Positions 17,380-26,421 of a stretch of DNA of 64,000 nt are shown piece by piece. Position 1 is the first letter of the stretch. Every line of letters starts with the position of its first letter. The notes beneath the pieces were generated by a model, which worked only from the letters and a program-made list of their open reading frames with translations, did no database searches and had not been told where the DNA came from. The position numbers were made by a program, and so were the translations under genes. The DNA is from Pseudomonadota bacterium (GTDB lineage: Bacteria > Myxococcota_A > UBA796 > UBA9615): assembly GCA_024229515.1 (NCBI GenBank), contig JAAESI010000216.1, forward strand, positions 1-64,000. The letters are read 5' to 3'.

Positions 17380-18315
17380 CTACTTCCTCGGTGGCGGCCT
17401 GAACCTCAGGTTGGGCGGACCGTCCTTCTTCAGCTCCATGCGCTGGTAGGCCAGGTAGCTGACGACGAGGAAGTCGCAGACCAGCATCAGCAGGATCAGG
17501 AACCACGTGAACGGGTTCGCCGCCGAGATGGGCGCGAGCGCGAAGTGGGCGCAGTTCTCGGCGAACTGGAACGCCGCCGTGGCTCCGTCGGGGTCGTAGA
17601 GTCCGGGCGCGTGCATCGCCTCGAAGCCGGTCGCCCCGTCGGGGTTGCAGCCGGGAATGGATGCGGTGCCCCCGGGCCGCTCGGAGCCGTCCACGTAGCG
17701 GTACAGCTGCCACACCGCCAGCCCGGTGAAGAGATCCCCGACCGCGCGCCACACGATGGCGGCGAACGAAATCCCATCGCCGCCGGCGCCGCCATTGAAG
17801 CTGTCGGCGTGGTCCTGGCGTTCCCACACGAACAGCGGGAACTGCACGGCGATGATGGAGACCGCGAGGATCGCGGCGCCGACGCCGTCCTTCATGCCCG
17901 TCCAGTCGACGAAGCAATACATGCCGATGGTCGCGAGGATGACCGCGCCCGGCACCGCCAGGTAGGGCCGCTGCGCCAGCAGCGATCGAGGCATCGACTC
18001 CTTCGCGTACATCGCGCATTGCACGAGCAGGATCGAGTCCATGATCAGCCACAGGACCTCGAAGTAGATCGCGTAGCCGAACTCGGGGCTGATCTTGTGG
18101 ATCGGCCAGATGAAGATGAAGCAGAACTCGTACGCGAACATCACCGCGGCGGCGATCAGCGGCGAGGCGTACATCTTGTCCTTGTGCGCCTACCGGATCA
18201 TCAGGATGTAGCTGATGATCCAGGTGGGGTACGTCAGCCCCATCGTCACGATGTTGACCCAGGATATCTCCGAGAACGTGATCTCGTAGAGTTGCTGCCA
18301 GTCGTGGCTGATCAC
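17380..18315 (-). pseudogene. PaxB/Pyr4-like integral membrane terpene-cyclase-family protein, interrupted by an in-frame TAG
   Basis: The gene starts with GTG at 18315, overlapping the preceding stop (GTGA). It is open for 41 codons (ending TWIISYILMIR), meets TAG at 18192-18190, and then continues in the same frame with AHKDKMYASPLIAAAVMFAYE down to 17380. The whole is about 311 codons with seven hydrophobic helices. The pattern around the stop (ISYILMIR-x-AHKDKMYASPL) and the following ...AYEFCFIFIWP and GISFAAIVWRAVGDL resembles the small membrane terpene cyclases PaxB and Pyr4. A single change from CAG or TGG would create the TAG. It could be a nonsense mutation, a base error or, less likely, readthrough. 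An ATG at 18174 would give only the C-terminal 264 residues. Confidence 0.6.
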
Positions 18316-21300
18316 CGCATCGACAGCATGTGGTGCATCGCCTCGCTGACGCACGCGTAGTACCGCTCGATCTGATCGTCCTGGCTGTGCGCCAGCGTCT
18401 GGGCGCGGCGGAAGTACTCCAGCGACGCGCCCTTCATCCCGAAGCCGCCGAGCACGAGGCCGGCGTTGGCCAGCAGCGACCGCCGGGGCACCGCCCGCGA
18501 GCGCTCCTGGAGGTTCAGCGCCCACATCGCCACGGCGGGGAACACCAAGGGCGACTCGTACTCCCAGTAGGCGATGTTGATGAGGATGCGTCCCAGCTCC
18601 GCGGCCTCCTCGAGGCGAGCGTCCAGCGGCTTGGCGCGGAGCATCAGCCCCGGGAACCAGCGGTGCAGGTTCTGCCGCATCATCTGGCTCATCATCAGCC
18701 GGCCCCAGCCGCCGTCGGAGGTGGGCACCTTCATCCCCAGCTCCCCGAACCCCCGCCGCACCAGCTGGTCGCACTGAGCGTGCTGGCCCAGGTCGAGCCG
18801 GGCTCGCGCGAGGTGTCGCACCCACCTCGTCCGCTGCAGGGGGGTGGTGACCGCGTCGGCCTTGTCGGCGTACTTCGCGGCCAGTTCGAGCACCTCCTGG
18901 AACAGGCGAATGCCTTCCGCCGCGGTCCCCATGTCGATCGCCCGGGCCCCCGCGAGCTCCAGGAACTTCACGGTCTCGGGGAGCATGCGGGCGCCGCTGA
19001 AGTGGTGGGCGAGCACCGCGTACTGGGGCGCGAGGGCGTCGGCGTGGTGCTCCTGCAGCCAGGCGCGGTCGAGGCGTGGATGGTTCGCCGGGCGCCCGAG
19101 ACGAGGGACTCGTAGGCGATGCGGCGCACGATCGCCTGCCGCATGGCGAAGGCGTCGGAGTCGACCCGATCGAGGATGCCGGCTCCCACCAGAAGCTCCA
19201 GGGTCGCGACGGTGCTGTCGCTCCGACCGGCTTCGGGGAGCGCGGCCTCCAGGAGGGCCGGCGAGAACTCCGTGCCGATGACCGCGGCCGTCTTGACCAG
19301 CAGCTGCTGCAGGGGGCTCAGCCGGTCCAGGCGACCCATCGCGAGCCCCTCGATGGTCGCGGGAATCGACAGCTCGGCCAGCGACCCGGCGTCGGCCTCG
19401 GTGAGATCGATGGGCTCCGAGCCGGAGGTCAGCGCGCCGATCAGCTCGCCGCAGAAGAAGGGGTTGCCGCTGGGCCGCTCGACCAACCACGCGACCACGG
19501 CGGGGGAGACGGTGGCACTCCCCGTCTGCTGAAGCAGGAGCTGTTCGATCGCGTTGCGGCCGAGACGCTCGGAGCGTGATGCGGTGCTCCGCGAGGGCCC
19601 GCAGCTCATCCGCGGGGTCCTCCCCGGTGCCCTGCGGACGGGCCGTGACGACCACGGTCAGCCCGAGCTTCGCGCGGATCACTTCGAGGATGAGCTCGGC
19701 CGAGGCCGAGTCGGTCCAGTGGGCGTCCTCGAGGCCGAGCACGACGGCGTCCCGCTCGGCCCGTTGGGCGAGGAGATCGACGATGAGGGCGCGCGTGGTT
19801 TCGCCGCGGGCCAACCCCGTCAGGGCGGTCGTGGCCTCGTTGTCCGGGAGATCCAGCTCCAGCAGGGAGGACAGCAGCGGGAGCAGGTCGCGCCGCTCCG
19901 GGTCGTAGGCGAGCTGAAGCTGGAGCGCCTGCGTCCGGTCGGCCGGGGTGCCGTCCGGGGGGAGCCCGAGGGCGCCGGGCAGCAGCTCCGCCCAGGCCCC
20001 GTACGGTGTCCCCTGCCGGGTCGGGAGGGAGTGGCCGATGTGGCTTTCGATGCCCTCGGTGCGCAACTGGGCCAACGCCTCGATCACGAGCCGCGACTTG
20101 CCCACCCCCGCCTCGCCCTCGACGAGCACCACGCAGGAGCCGGCCGTGCGCGCGGTGCGCAGCAGTCGGATCAGATCCGACATCTCGTCCTGTCGTCCCA
20201 CGAAGGCGAGGTGTTGGCCGGCGGCCCTCGCATCCACGGCCGCTTTGAGGGCGGTGGGGCGGAAGCAGCGGGTCGGCTCGCGCAACCCGCGCGCCTGCAT
20301 CGGCGGCAGCTCGGTCCACTCGGCCGCGCCCCTGGCGGCGCGATGGGTCGCCTGGTCGACGGTGACCCCGGGCCCCGCGCTCATCAAGCGGGCCGACAGG
20401 TTCACCACGTCCCCCGATCATCGTGTACTCGCGGCGCACTTCGCTGCCCACGGGCCCGCAGAACACCTTGCCGGTGGTGACTCCGATGGCCGCGTCGCTC
20501 CCCTGCGCACGCAGCGCTTCGTCGATCGCGACCGCGGCCTCGACAGCGGCAGCCGGCTTGTACTCCAGGCGGGCCGACGGGAGCCCGAAGGCGGCGACCA
20601 CGACCACCCCCTTGTCGTCGACCGACACCTTGTCGAGGGCACCGCCGTGGGCATAGAGGTGGGTCTGCAGCTCCGCGATCGCCTGGTGCAGGCGCTCGGC
20701 CCACCCTTCGCCGAAGACCAGCACGCCGGTGATCTTGATGAAGAGCACCGACACCATCCGGTGCTCGGCGAGGAAGGCGCCCAGCCCACCATGGAGGTGG
20801 GTGCGGACGACGGCCGGGAGGTAGGACTCGAACGTCGCCGAGCTGACCTCCACGGGCACGGTGTCGGTGCCCGCGAACGCGACCGGAGGAAGGGTGTCGT
20901 GGGTGCCCGTCAGCGTGGTCCCCGACTCCGTCTCGGTGCCCGTGAAGAGGCTGTCGCAGAGGCCCCAGGCATCGGGCGAAGCGACGACGGGACCCCGCGC
21001 GGCGTGCCGGATGGTCTGCCCGATCTGGGTCATCGCGGTACCCCCCGCGACCAGCTCTCACCGCCCCCGCACGCCCCCGATGCGGGCCGCCGAGAAGGGG
21101 CCGGCGCCGAGGCCGACCCGCAGGGACAGTGGAACGTCGTCCACCGAGGCGTGGCGCTCCATCGAATCGGCGATGGCGAGAACGCACTCGCCGGCGGCTG
21201 CGACCGCCTGCTGCAGCCCGCCGAGGTCGTCCGCGAACCAGACCGCGAGAAGGGCGTCGCCGGCGAACTTGACTACCTCCCCGCCGAGGTCGGCGACGAT

Positions 21301-21551
21301 GTCGACCCACCGACCGAACTGCTCGTCCAGGACCGCCGTCAGGCGATCGATGCCTTCGGCTCCGTGCTCGCCGATCAGCTTCTCGCTGAGCTGGGTGAAT
21401 CCGGAGATGTCGGAGAGGAGGACCGCGGCTTCGCTGTCCACGGTGACGAACGTCTTCTCACCCCCGGCCGCGGCGAGGCGGCCGCCAGCCGCGCGGGGAG
21501 CAGGCTGGTGAACTCGCCGGTGTGTCCCACTCGGGATCCAGGTTCGGGCAT
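18312..21551 (-). pseudogene. Tandem nucleotide-cyclase/AAA ATPase regulator, broken by four frameshifts and one nonsense codon
   Basis: The start is the ATG at 21551 (AAGGA upstream). Pieces in order: residues to LARLAAASPRPG; cyclase domain 1 (VLLSDISGFTQLSEKL, VVKFAGDALLAVWF); a link GVRGR-stop-ELVAGGTAM; degenerate cyclase domain 2 (MVSVLFIKITGVLVFGEGW, then YTMIG/DVVNLSARLM); an AAA-type ATPase with Walker A EGEAGVGKSRL; and a helical, TPR-like C-terminus. Lesions: C5 at 21461-21465 (one base short), TGA at 21060-21058 where Trp is expected, C5 at 20411-20415 (one base extra), an extra base near 19565, and one base missing near 19074. Intact relatives are cytosolic signalling proteins. 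It follows selA by 22 bases and overlaps the PaxB-like gene. Either true decay or several sequence errors. Confidence 0.75.
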
Positions 21552-21573
21552 GCCCTTCCTTCCGAATGCCACT

Positions 21574-22956
21574 CTAGCGGAGGGACGTCACCACGTTTTC
21601 CAGGTCGCCCGAAAGCAGCGTGCGGACATCCAGGAGAACGCGACCGTCCTCGACCCGGGCGACCACCGGCGGGTCCGAGCGACGCAGCCGGTCGGCGATG
21701 GCGTTGGCGCTGTCCTGCGACGACGTCACGGCCACCGCGGCCGACGCGATGCGCACCAGGGGGCTGCTGCCTCCGCCGGTGGTCGCATCGACGGCGACGA
21801 CCTCGGTGGCGTAGCGGTCCCCGTGGGCATGGATGATGGCGGCGGCGAGGGACTGCGCTGCCGCGGTGACGTCCTCGAGCGGGCGCGCGAGCATGGCCGC
21901 CGTCGGGATTTCGCCCCCCGTGGGGTCCCGCTCCCAGGCCCGCAGCGTCGCCTCCAGCGCGACGAGGGTGAGCTTGCCCGGCCGCACCATGCGCATGACC
22001 GGGTGGCGGCGGAGCCGTTCGATGACCTCCTGGCGGCCCGCGGCGATCCCGCACTGCGGGCCTCCCAGCAGCTTGTCCCCGCTGAACAGGACGAGGTCCG
22101 CGCCCGCGTCCAGCGATCGGCGGACCGAGTCGGTGCCGAGGGTGGGATCGCCGTGCAGCTGCCCGGAGCCCAGGTCGTGGACCACGAGGGCGCCCGCCGG
22201 GCGGGCCAGCTCCACCAGCTCTTCGATCGTCACCTCGTGGGTGAACCCGACCACCGCGAAGTTGCTCTGGTGGACCTTCAGCAGCACGGTCGCACCCGCG
22301 TCCAGCGCGGCGGCGTAGTCCTTCGGCCACGTCCGGTTGGTGGTGCCGACCTCGACCATGCCCGCGCCGCTGGTCTCCATGATGTCGGGTATGCGGAACG
22401 AGCCGCCGATCTCCACCAGCTCGCCCCGGCTGATCGCGACCCCCGAGCCGTCCCCGGCGAGGACGGCCAGCGCGAGGAAGGTGGCTGCGGCGTTGTTGTT
22501 GGCGACCACGACGTCGGCGCAGTCGAGCACCCGCGCGAAGGCGGCGGCGACCTTGTCGAGCCGGTTGTCCCGTTCGCCGCTGTCCAGGTCCATCTCGACG
22601 TTGACGTAGCCGCCGGCGGTGTCGGCGACGGCTTGCAGAGCGGCCGGGGACAGGGGCGCTCGGCCCAGGTTCGTGTGGAGGATGACGCCGGTGGCGTTGA
22701 TCACGCGGCGGAGCACCGGCCGCACGTCCGCTCGAGCCCGCTCCACCGCCTGGGCGACGACGACGTCGACGGTGCAGTCGGCCACGGTCGCCTCCCCCGC
22801 GGCGATCGCCTCACGGAGCGCTTGCACCACCGCCCGGCAGGCATCCCGGCGGGCGGGGCGTCCGACCTCGCGCGCGACCACCCAGGCGCCGTGCTCGAGC
22901 AGCCGGTCGATCGCCGGAATCGCTCGGAATGCCGCTGCGTTGGACGCTTCTGTCAT
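21574..22956 (-). CDS. selA: L-seryl-tRNA(Sec) selenium transferase
   Basis: A full-length 460-residue SelA. This PLP enzyme converts Ser-tRNA(Sec) to selenocysteinyl-tRNA(Sec) with selenophosphate. Visible signatures are VINATGVILHTNLGRAPLS, VVANNNAAATFLAL, ISRGELVEIGGSFRIPDI and the PLP-lysine site LFSGDKLLGGPQCG (about residue 293). It implies that the organism reads some UGA codons as selenocysteine. No selB, selD or tRNA-Sec was recognised in this window. It heads an operon with the broken cyclase gene and the PaxB-like gene, and is divergent from the histidine kinase. Confidence 0.95.
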   Translation of the reverse strand: MTEASNAAAFRAIPAIDRLLEHGAWVVAREVGRPARRDACRAVVQALREAIAAGEATVADCTVDVVVAQAVERARADVRPVLRRVINATGVILHTNLGRAPLSPAALQAVADTAGGYVNVEMDLDSGERDNRLDKVAAAFARVLDCADVVVANNNAAATFLALAVLAGDGSGVAISRGELVEIGGSFRIPDIMETSGAGMVEVGTTNRTWPKDYAAALDAGATVLLKVHQSNFAVVGFTHEVTIEELVELARPAGALVVHDLGSGQLHGDPTLGTDSVRRSLDAGADLVLFSGDKLLGGPQCGIAAGRQEVIERLRRHPVMRMVRPGKLTLVALEATLRAWERDPTGGEIPTAAMLARPLEDVTAAAQSLAAAIIHAHGDRYATEVVAVDATTGGGSSPLVRIASAAVAVTSSQDSANAIADRLRRSDPPVVARVEDGRVLLDVRTLLSGDLENVVTSLR

Positions 22957-23024
22957 CCGCCGGAGTGTACTCTTGATGCATCGAAACCGTCGCTCCGCTG
23001 TTCACCGCGCTCATCGCGCTTTCG

Positions 23025-25112
23025 ATGGCCATCTCCACGCTCATCCGAGGGGCGCGCGAGCGGATTCACCAAGAATACGCCTACCTCGCGGGCGTCATCT
23101 CGATCATCTTCCTGTGCCTCTTCTTCCTCGTGCTCAGCGACGAGCGGGCGTGGCAGTACGCGCTGATGGTGTCGGCCCTGATGGTGGCTCCCGCGAGCCT
23201 CCAGGTGTTCGCCCAGATCCTGGTCAAGTACGACCCCCCGTTCCGCCACTTCGTGCCCGTGCTGTACGTGCTCGCAGCGCTGCAGATCGTCGCGATCGTG
23301 CTGATCGGTCCGGACAGCCCGTTCGTCGTCGCCGCCAACGCCACGCTGGTGTTCGGGGGACTGCTGATTCAGATCGTGTGGGTCTACCGCTTGAGCCGGC
23401 AGCTCGACCGTCCGATCGAAGCCAGCCGGGTCGGCTACCTGCTGTGGTCGGGCGCCTTCGCCGTCGGTGCGATGGGGCTCGAGATGGCCTTCATCGACTG
23501 GAACATCTACCGGAACCTGCCCCCCGGCGAGCAGGTGCTGTTCCCGCCCTTCGGCTCGCTCGCCACCGCCGCCTGGATCTACTTCCTCGGGCAGGTGATC
23601 CAACGCCACCGGCTGCTGGAGCGCGACGAGATCATCTCCCGCATCGTCGTCTTCATCGTCATGGCGATGCTGGTGGGGGCGGTCTACGGCGTGCTCGTGC
23701 GCCTCGTCGGCCAGCCGGCGGGGCCCTTCGCGGAGGCGGTGAACATCCTCATCGCGTCGATCCTGGTGCTCATCCTGTACGAGCCAGTGAAGCTCGCGAT
23801 GGAGAACCAGGTGGCCCGCTTCGTTGCCCGTGAACGTACCGAGCACCTGTCCGCGCTGGCCGATCTGAAGCAGCGGCTCCCCGGGCTGATCGAGCTTGGA
23901 AGCCTGTTGGACGCCATCTTCGACGGCACGTTGTTCGTCGGTCGGTTGGATCTCATGTCGATCTACCTCTACGACGAGGTCCGGGACGGCTACCGACTGC
24001 GCCGCTGGCAGGGCGACCCGGAGCAGGCGCTGATGCCCGCCATCGCCCCGCGCCCCTTCACCGACGGCTTGCAGGAGGGCCGCCGCCGCTACCTGCTGGA
24101 GGAGCTCGAGGGACAGACCGGCCGCTTCGTGGAGCCCCCCGAGTGGCTGGAAGGCGTGGTCGCCACGATGCAGGCGCTCCAGTCTGATCTGTGTCTCCCC
24201 CTGCGCACGGGCGCGACCATCCTCGGGTTCTGGAACCTGCGGCTCCGTCCCGCGACGCAGGCCTTCTCCGAGGAGGAGTTGGACGCGCTCCAGGGGCTGG
24301 CCGACCAACTGGCGGTGATGATCGACAATTCGCGCGCCTTCGAGCGGATGAAGGAGCGCGACCGCCTCGCCGCGCTGGGCGAGATGTCGGCCGGCCTCGC
24401 GCACGAGATCCGGAACCCCCTGGGCGCCATCAAGGGCGCCACCCAGGTGCTCGCCCGCAGCGCGGAGGGGCGCAGCGAACGGGAGGTGGAGTTCTTCGGG
24501 ATCATCGTCGAGGAGGTCGACCGCCTCGACACCGTCGTGCGCCAGTTCCTGGACTACGCCCGCCCCATGCGGATGGAGACCGAGGAGCTGCCTCCGGACG
24601 TGCTCCTGGGCGGCATCCTCGCCATGGCGGAGGCTCAGGGGCTCCCCGGCGGCATCGAGGTGGACTACGAGCCCGCCCCCGACCTGCCGGCTGTCCCCAT
24701 GGATGTGGAGAAGCTCAAGCAGGTGCTGCTCAACGCCTTCCGCAACGGCGTGGACGCCATGCAGGGGAGCGGCGGCACGCTGACGGTGCGGGCCGCGCAC
24801 GTGGACGGCGGGCGCCGAAGCTCGCGCATCAACTCGTTGCGTCAGCGCGCGCCTGGAACCGAGGTTCGGATCAAACGCGGGCACCTCAGCACCGCCAGCT
24901 GCGTGGAGCTGTCGTTCGAGGACCAGGGCATCGGAATCAAGGCCAAGGACGCCCCGAACCTGTTCATCCCGTTCTTCACGACCAAGGCCGAAGGCACGGG
25001 ACTTGGACTCGCAATCTCCGAGCGAATCGTCCGCGAGCACGGCGGAGAGATCGAGCTGGAGAGCGTCGAAGGCGAAGGCACGCGGTTCTGCGTCAGGCTT
25101 CCCGTCGCTTGA
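23025..25112 (+). CDS. Membrane histidine kinase with N-terminal 7TM-like sensor and GAF domain
   Basis: A 695-residue kinase with seven or so N-terminal helices (about residues 15-245), like HisKA-7TM sensors. A GAF domain follows (about 270-435), then HisKA with the phosphorylated His in GEMSAGLAHEIRNPLGAIKG (about 460), and HATPase_c with DQGIGIKAKD and GTGLGLAISERIVREHGG. No response regulator is adjacent. The ATG at 23025 has no Shine-Dalgarno site. An ATG at 22976 has GGAG 10 bases upstream and leads into the hydrophobic stretch ETVAPLFTALIALSMAIST, but one base out of frame. A one-base insertion near 22979 may therefore hide the real start. Confidence 0.88.
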   Translation: MAISTLIRGARERIHQEYAYLAGVISIIFLCLFFLVLSDERAWQYALMVSALMVAPASLQVFAQILVKYDPPFRHFVPVLYVLAALQIVAIVLIGPDSPFVVAANATLVFGGLLIQIVWVYRLSRQLDRPIEASRVGYLLWSGAFAVGAMGLEMAFIDWNIYRNLPPGEQVLFPPFGSLATAAWIYFLGQVIQRHRLLERDEIISRIVVFIVMAMLVGAVYGVLVRLVGQPAGPFAEAVNILIASILVLILYEPVKLAMENQVARFVARERTEHLSALADLKQRLPGLIELGSLLDAIFDGTLFVGRLDLMSIYLYDEVRDGYRLRRWQGDPEQALMPAIAPRPFTDGLQEGRRRYLLEELEGQTGRFVEPPEWLEGVVATMQALQSDLCLPLRTGATILGFWNLRLRPATQAFSEEELDALQGLADQLAVMIDNSRAFERMKERDRLAALGEMSAGLAHEIRNPLGAIKGATQVLARSAEGRSEREVEFFGIIVEEVDRLDTVVRQFLDYARPMRMETEELPPDVLLGGILAMAEAQGLPGGIEVDYEPAPDLPAVPMDVEKLKQVLLNAFRNGVDAMQGSGGTLTVRAAHVDGGRRSSRINSLRQRAPGTEVRIKRGHLSTASCVELSFEDQGIGIKAKDAPNLFIPFFTTKAEGTGLGLAISERIVREHGGEIELESVEGEGTRFCVRLPVA

Positions 25113-25375
25113 ATCCGCCGAGTTAGACGCCCCTTACCACCAGCACTTGCCCACAGCGATGTTCACACCTGTGGAAAAGCCAAGCGCCGCCTGCCCTGAA
25201 ATGGGCAGAAAACGCTGAAATATCAACAACCAAGAAAATGTCTGCAAACCGCAACTCGGGGGTTGATTCGGGGATCGGAAAGTGATTGGATGGCGCCACG
25301 GGGAGCTACAGCAGCACTTCTGTCATTCGTTTGTGGAAATGGGAATTTCCGGTGGCCGGTTCCAACGCACCAGTC
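25113..25375. other. AT-richer intergenic region with DnaA-box-like 9-mers
   Basis: No gene is evident in this region, which is visibly poorer in GC than its surroundings. It has TTGCCCACA at 25147-25155, TGTGGAAAA at 25170-25178 (TTTTCCACA on the minus strand, one mismatch from the DnaA box TTATCCACA) and TGTGGAAAT at 25332-25340. A perfect 6-bp inverted repeat CTGCCC-TGAAAT-GGGCAG lies at 25191-25208, without a T-run. It probably holds the promoter of the ParA-like gene. An origin-like role is only suggested. Confidence 0.4.
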
Positions 25376-26365
25376 GTGACGCCCTCTGATCGGGAACCGC
25401 TGACGCGCCTTCGGGTGCGTAGCAGCGGCTCTACCGGTCGTTTGTGGGCGTTTGCGTCGGGCAGCGGAGGGGTCGGCCGGTCGACGTTGGCGGCAGCTCT
25501 GGGCACCCGTCTGATCCATCGCGGCCACCGGGTTTGCCTGGTGGACGCCGACTGGTCTGGCCCCACGCTCGCTTCGATGTTGGATGTGCCTGCATCAAGC
25601 GCGCGTTCGCCGTGGGACGGCGAAGAAATCGTTCCGGAGAGGACCTCGTACCACGCGGACTTGCGCGTGGTTTCGGGGGCTCCGCCGGTACTCGGGGATC
25701 CGTCGCGTCGTGCGTGCCGGCAGCTTCGGGAGCAGATCGACACCCTGGACTACGGTCGGGTTGTGATCGATCTCCCGGCCGGTACGCACGACGCGGCGCT
25801 GGACCTGTGGCTCGCCGCCGATCAACCGATGATCGTGGCGGTTCCCGAGCGGCTCCCGCTGGAGGCGACGGCCCGACTCCTGGCGCGCACCTTCGCGCGC
25901 CTCGTGGGTCCGTGGTTGGCGCGGCGGTTGGGTGCGGAGCGTTCCCGCGAGGTGATGGCGGAGGCGTGGGACGCCTGCGCCGGTCGCACCGGGACGTGGA
26001 TGCGGTCGGTGGCGCGGGTCAGTGGCATCGATGCGGACGAGCTCGCGGCGCGGGCCGGACGCAAGCCCCTGTTCCTGGTCTTGAACCGGGTGCGGCGGGG
26101 CGACGACGTGGATGTAGGGCACGCCTTGGTGACGGCGGCGGGGCACGGGCTGGGCCTCGACCTCCGATTCCGGGCGGTGATTCCCTTCGAGGACGAGGGT
26201 TGGATTCGAGCGCGTAGGAGCGGCGGAGCGGCACCGGGGAGGGCCGATCTGCTGGGCGCGGAGATCGATGACTTGCTCGCGCGGATGGACGAGGACGTGG
26301 ACGTCCCGTCACCGGGCGACTGGCGTTGGTCCCTGCGGGAGGCGGCGAGCGCGATCGGCGGGTGA
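25376..26365 (+). CDS. ParA/MinD-like P-loop protein with a non-canonical Walker A
   Basis: From the GTG at 25376 the product is 329 residues. The same frame is open back to a TTG at 25286, but the extra 30 residues come from the AT-richer leader and look non-coding. The Walker A region reads ASGSGGVGRSTLAAALG. Both lysines of the deviant motif KGGVGKST are replaced (Ser and Arg), so ATP hydrolysis and dimer-dependent switching are doubtful. VCLVDADWSGPTLASML and VVIDLPAGTHD match the switch regions of the MinD/ParA fold. It precedes a J-domain/HTH gene by 56 bases, a pairing that suggests a role in polarity or localisation. Function is inferred from the family only. Confidence 0.75.
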   Translation: MTPSDREPLTRLRVRSSGSTGRLWAFASGSGGVGRSTLAAALGTRLIHRGHRVCLVDADWSGPTLASMLDVPASSARSPWDGEEIVPERTSYHADLRVVSGAPPVLGDPSRRACRQLREQIDTLDYGRVVIDLPAGTHDAALDLWLAADQPMIVAVPERLPLEATARLLARTFARLVGPWLARRLGAERSREVMAEAWDACAGRTGTWMRSVARVSGIDADELAARAGRKPLFLVLNRVRRGDDVDVGHALVTAAGHGLGLDLRFRAVIPFEDEGWIRARRSGGAAPGRADLLGAEIDDLLARMDEDVDVPSPGDWRWSLREAASAIGG

Positions 26366-26421
26366 GCAGCAGAAGCAGAGAGCAGAGCAGGCGGTAGCGG
26401 GGAAGAGGCAGCGGCGAGGGC

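Noticed and set aside
21058-21060. Selenocysteine codon in the cyclase gene
   Set aside because: The site corresponds to a Trp in the family, and several frame lesions surround it. No SECIS hairpin was evident.
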